Part shown: piece after piece, positions 59,817 to 64,000 of the stretch
Layout: every line of letters begins with the position of its first letter
How positions within the stretch are numbered: position 1 is the stretch's first letter
DNA from: Armillaria gallica
Taxonomy: Eukaryota; Basidiomycota; Agaricomycetes; Agaricales; Physalacriaceae
Direction of reading: 5' to 3'
Assembly (NCBI GenBank): GCA_037576215.1
Contig: JBANDB010000009.1
Location: 124,001 to 188,000, forward strand
DNA length: 64,000 bases
Made by a program: the position numbers and the translations under genes
Notes under the pieces: model-generated
Told to the model about the DNA's origin: nothing
Database searches by the model: none
What the model saw: only the letters and a program-made list of their open reading frames with translations

Positions 59817-62800
59817 TTAAGGTATGTTGTCCGGTTCGAAAGGCCATTTCATGTCTGTGGATAGGTCATCGTGTCCTCCGAGTAAGTCCCATAATTCTTC
59901 TTGATCGTACCACACCTTCTTTCCTGTCGTTGGGTCAGTATAGGATTGCCAATCTGGTTGTCTGGTGTGAATTTGGTCAACGTGTTCAGAGAGGAACTCT
60001 TCGATCAACTTGTCTGCATCCATATCGTCTTCCCATACCCAGCTGTTGGATTCTGGACCGTACCTCTTCCATTTGACGAAATAGTCTGTCACCCTTCTTG
60101 GTGGTTCTCCTTGTTTTCCCTGAACTGTATGTTGTCTACTGTTTAGGACTTTTTCGACTTCGTATAGTTCTTCACCGTCTATTAGGTCTGGTGGAGGCAG
60201 CAGCAGTTGTTCTTGGTTGGGAAATGCTGAAGGAATATATGGGGTAAGTAATGATTTGTTAAAGGTGGGATGAATCTTCCAGTGAGGTGGTAGCTTTAAG
60301 GTACACGCGGAGGCCCCCTTTTTGCTTTTGATCTTGAAAGGACCTGTGCATTTATCATCAAGCTTCTTTTTGGGCCACAGGAGGTGGAGATTGGTTGTGT
60401 CAAGCCAGACTTTGTCACCTATTTTGTACTCAATGGCTGGGCACTTGTTCTTGTCGTATTTTGCCTTCATTTGTTCTGCAGCCTTTTCGAGTGACTTCTT
60501 GGCAGTGGCGTGAATCTCCTGCATTTTGGAGATGAATGCAATCGAGGTGGGTGTGTGGAAAGGAGCAAGTGGTTTTGTTACTGGTAGGACGTCAGGGAGA
60601 TAGCCATAATTAACTTCAAAGGGACTTTTGCTGGTGGAGGAATGCAATCAATTATTGTGTGCGAACGCAGTGAGGGAGAGCCATTCTGCCCAGTCAGTTT
60701 GAAGATGGTTGATGAACATATAGAGATATTTTTCGATCTCCTGATTAACTCGTTCGGTTTGTCCATCCATCTGTGGGTGGTATGCTGTCGACAGGTTTCC
60801 TTTGATTTGGAGAAGCTTGTAGAGATCCTTCATGAATTTGGATACGAATACTGTTCCCCGATCCGAGATGATGACTTGAGGCATTCCATGTTTAGCATAC
60901 ACCTCATCCCATAGGATTTTGGCCCATCCTTCCGACGACAACTCTGTAGAACATGCAATGGGGATAATTTCCTTTGAGAAATGGTCGATGATTACAAGGA
61001 TAGCATCATAGCCATTGCTCTGCAGTAGACCTGTGACCATATCAACCGAAATATGAGTCCAAGGTCAGGATGGTATTTCGTTGGGATGTAGGGGTGCCGC
61101 CTTGGCTTGAGTGCTACTCTTCGTGCGTTGGCACATTTCGCAGGCTCATATGTAGGCTTCAACATCCTTTTTCATCTTTGGCCACCAGAACTCTCATAGT
61201 ACAAGTTCTTTGGTCTTCTCAATGCCTGGGTGCCCAGCAGTGATATGGTCGTGAGATCTAGCAATGATTTCCCCACGTAGGGCATGATCTCAGGGAACAT
61301 AGATCCTGTTGTCATACCAGATGAGCCCATCAGTTAGTTTCATGCTGCGATCGTGGTTAAGAGAACCAGCGATGGCTTTGTCCCAGAGGTGAGCATTTCT
61401 GGTAGCGGTCTTGACACCCTGATGGGTTTCTTCAATGGTAGGAATGATCATAACTCTGAAGTGCTCTGGAGATAGAACTACCACTTGATCATTGTCATCC
61501 TGCCCTTGGTCATGATCGGCTCATCGCAAGAGGAGGTCCACCTTCGTGTTAGCGGTCCCGGCTTTGTGATGAAGGGTGAAGTGATATTCTGCTAGCTCGG
61601 TGATCCATCAAGCTTGCCGTTGATTTACTTTTTGTGGCTTTCAGAAGTACTGAAGATTTTGATGGTCAGTCCAGATCTTGAAATCTTGGTATGCACCCAT
61701 GAGGTAGTGCCTCCATTCTTCAAGAGCGAGCATGATTGCTAGAAGTTCCTTGTCATAAATCTCGTAGTTATTTTCAGTAACAGAGAGAGACTTTGACAGG
61801 AATGATACGGGTCTCCACCTGCCATCCTGCTCCTGAGAGAGGACTGTGCCAATGGCCCCTTCACTAGCATCCGCTTCTACTTGGAACTTTCCTTTGTTTG
61901 TTGGTACCGCAAGCACCACATCCTCCACTAACTGCTTTTTTAACTGCTCTTAGGCCTCCTGCTGAGCCTTGCCCCATTTCCACATGTCATTCCCTGTCAG
62001 CTGTGTCATAGGCTTCATGATCTTGCTATAGTCCTTTATGAAGTGTCAGTAGAAGTTGGTGAACCCCAAGAAGGATTGAAGTTCCTTCTTCTTGGTCAGT
62101 ACTGGCCAGTCGATGATGCCTTTGACTTTGACGGGGTCCATGCGGATACTGCCCTCGCTGATGATGACGCCTAGGTATTCCATTTCCAACACCTCAAACT
62201 CGCACTTCTTGGCTTTGAGGAACAATTTGTGCTTTCGTAGTGTCGCTAGAACCTCCTGTGTGATCCGATGGTGCTCTTCTTTGGTCTTGGACATAATGAG
62301 GATGTCATCGAGGTAAATGGTCACCTTCCCTGATGCAATGAGATCCTTGAAGATGTCATTCATCATCCACTGGAAGGTGGCTGGAGAATTGGTGAGCCCA
62401 AAGAACATTACTGTGGGTTCGAACAGTCCACAATTAGTTCTAAAGGCTGCCTTCCACTCGTCCCCCATCTTGATGCAAACATTATTGTACCCCCATCATA
62501 CGTCAAGCTTGGAGAAATACTTGGCCCCCCATAACTTGTCCATGAGTTCTGAGATTAAAGGAAGTGGATAACAGTTTTTGATGGTCATCTCATTAAGCTT
62601 TCGATAGTCCTGGACTGGTCTCAGCTTCCTGTCCTTCTTTTTGACAAAGAAGAAGGGAGACACCATCGGTGACTTGGAGGGGCATATCCTACCGCTGGAC
62701 AGATTCTCGTCGAGAAATTTGTCCAGTTCCTCTTGCTCTGCCTGATTAAGTGGATAGACCTTGCAGTCGAGATTGGCGCTGGCATTTGGAATGAGCTCGA

Positions 62801-64000
62801 TGGCATGATCCCATGGTTTGGGTTTGGGGAGTTCATCAAAGTTTTCTTTGTCGAATAAATCTCTGAAGTCCCTGCACCACTCGGGTACCATTTCCTCAAA
62901 CATCCTCGCTTCTTTTTCTGCATTGGCCTTGGCTGCTAGGTCATTGGCTACATGTCGCATTGCCCTGAGGCGAATGGCTTCCTCTAAGCTTATCGCTAGG
63001 ATTGTATCACCCTCCTCGAGCTCCTCATCCCATTTTTCATATGGGTCTGCATCTGGTAACAGGATCGGGGTATGATGACATTGGCACCTGGTGAAGGTCA
63101 TTTTTCCTGTTCGCCAATTGATTAGCAGATTGTGCCTGGTTAGCCAATCGTGCCCTAGGAATATGTCGCAATCCTTTAACTCGGTGACAGCCAGATCGAT
63201 CCGTTCGGCATGATCTCCGATAATGATGCGTACCTCCATGAAGGCTGTGATTTGTCCCATGCTGTTTTTTGATCCGTTCGCATTATATATGGTGATGGGC
63301 GCCGCTGTCGCATGGGTGGGGATGCTATGTTTTTTGATGAAAGTCCGATCAATAGCACTGCTAGTGCAACCACTGTCCACGAGAGCCAAGGAAGGGATAC
63401 TGGTGCAATTCTCTAACATCTCGATCCAGACGTCGGTAATTAGGGCTTTCTCATTCCCGCTTACTCAACAGATGTAGCGTCTAGGCTGTCGTAACTCCTC
63501 CATCCACTCCAGCGCATTAATACGTTCGGCCTTCTGCATGTCTTTGATCATCTCGTCAACTACTTCTTTGACTTGCATCTTGTGAATCCAATTCTTTGAG
63601 ATTGCCTTCGCTTCTTTAATTCCGTGCAACATCCATTCTGCTCCGAAGGGTTTGAGCCACTCGTGTGGGACCTTCTCAGCCTTCACACCAGGGTCAGAGG
63701 ACCTGGCTACCATCAGCTGGGTCACCTCAGGTGCTACAGGAATTTGGTTAGTCTCCTTGCTCCATTGGTAACTCGTATTGTCCTCATCATCAGGCACTTT
63801 GACCATGCTTACTTTAGGCCCCCTATTCACTGCCTGGGCACTAGCGGCTTCCACCCCATTCTTCGGCTGAGGTTGATCAGTCAGGGCCATTGCGCATCCA
63901 ACGGTTCTTGCCACATGTGTGTCTTCGTCGGGATTGCCTGGGGGAGCATTGGTTCATGGCAGCAAGCTTGGCTTAGCGATGGTGCTGCCCCTCATGGCGA
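59817..64000 (-). pseudogene. Ty3 chromovirus gag-pol, dead, truncated by window
   Basis: All segments lie in one minus-strand frame, with no visible frameshift from 63914 to the TAA at 59817-59819. In order: gag C-terminal part (63914-63465), aspartic protease with LVDSGCT (about 63380), reverse transcriptase with YLDD (62315-62304), RNase H (61928-61641), an HHCC-type finger (CEMCQ, about 61140), integrase core with IDHFSK and ISDRG, a GPF module, and a chromodomain (about 60167-59982; YEVEKVL, VKWKRYGP). Internal stops: TGA at 63465, 62496, 62046, 61641, 61608, 61521, 61290, 61194, 61146, 61065 and 60648 (lower coordinates), TAA at 61950. The chromodomain implies targeting to marked heterochromatin. 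The 5' part of gag and the 5' LTR are beyond the window. Confidence 0.92.

Noticed and set aside
60648..63467. TGA read as a sense codon (alternative genetic code or selenocysteine)
   Set aside because: Other genes in the window use TGA as a normal stop (the DUF6535 gene ends in TGA), and CpG loss explains the pattern more simply.

Overview
The window reads as nuclear DNA of a mushroom-forming basidiomycete (Agaricomycetes). The reasons are short GT-AG introns of about 50-60 nt, basidiomycete-type protein families (a DUF6535 protein, DUF6534 integral membrane proteins, a heterokaryon-incompatibility-like family with the typical WLDVLCLRQ motif), a chromodomain Ty3 retrotransposon and an intron-bearing tRNA-Gly. 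It is a gene-poor, repeat-rich accessory region. Family names rest on recognising motifs by eye; no search was run.

Layout: 1-3.1 kb is CpG-depleted repeat DNA running into a dead HET-like gene (2.0-4.1 kb, minus). From 5.3 to 25.2 kb lies a mosaic of diverged multi-kb repeats, all in one orientation. A ~1.5 kb module with a fossil intron occurs seven times in the window, and many tRNA-like sequences are scattered through it. One decayed hypothetical gene sits at 16.6-17.9 kb. A second HET-like copy (25.55-28.17 kb, minus) is frameshifted, truncated and split by a 1.25 kb inverted-repeat element. Two tandem decaying DUF6534 genes (29.15-30.88 and 32.84-34.4 kb) flank a foldback repeat. The one gene that looks intact is a four-exon DUF6535 gene at 35.91-39.13 kb. 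Repeat mosaic resumes at 39.5-47.4 kb, including a second copy of the 7.5-13.6 kb block. A tRNA-Gly(UCC) at 47.44 kb is followed directly by three nested hAT-type MITEs, each with an exact 8-bp target duplication. From 49 to 57 kb is more decayed repeat; a 917-bp palindromic MITE lies at 57.3-58.2 kb; a minus-strand Ty3 chromovirus with its 3' LTR fills 59.37-64.0 kb and runs off the window.

The common thread is genome defence by point mutation. The flanks (0-3.1 kb, about 52-59 kb and the retroelement) have lost CpG through TG/CA transitions relative to copies in the middle of the window. The retroelement gag-pol frame has no visible frameshift over 4.1 kb but carries twelve internal stops, eleven of them TGA where arginine CGA is the likely ancestor. 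This looks like methylated-cytosine deamination or a RIP-like process acting on repeats. I found no CRISPR array, no bacterial-type operon and no metabolic cluster.
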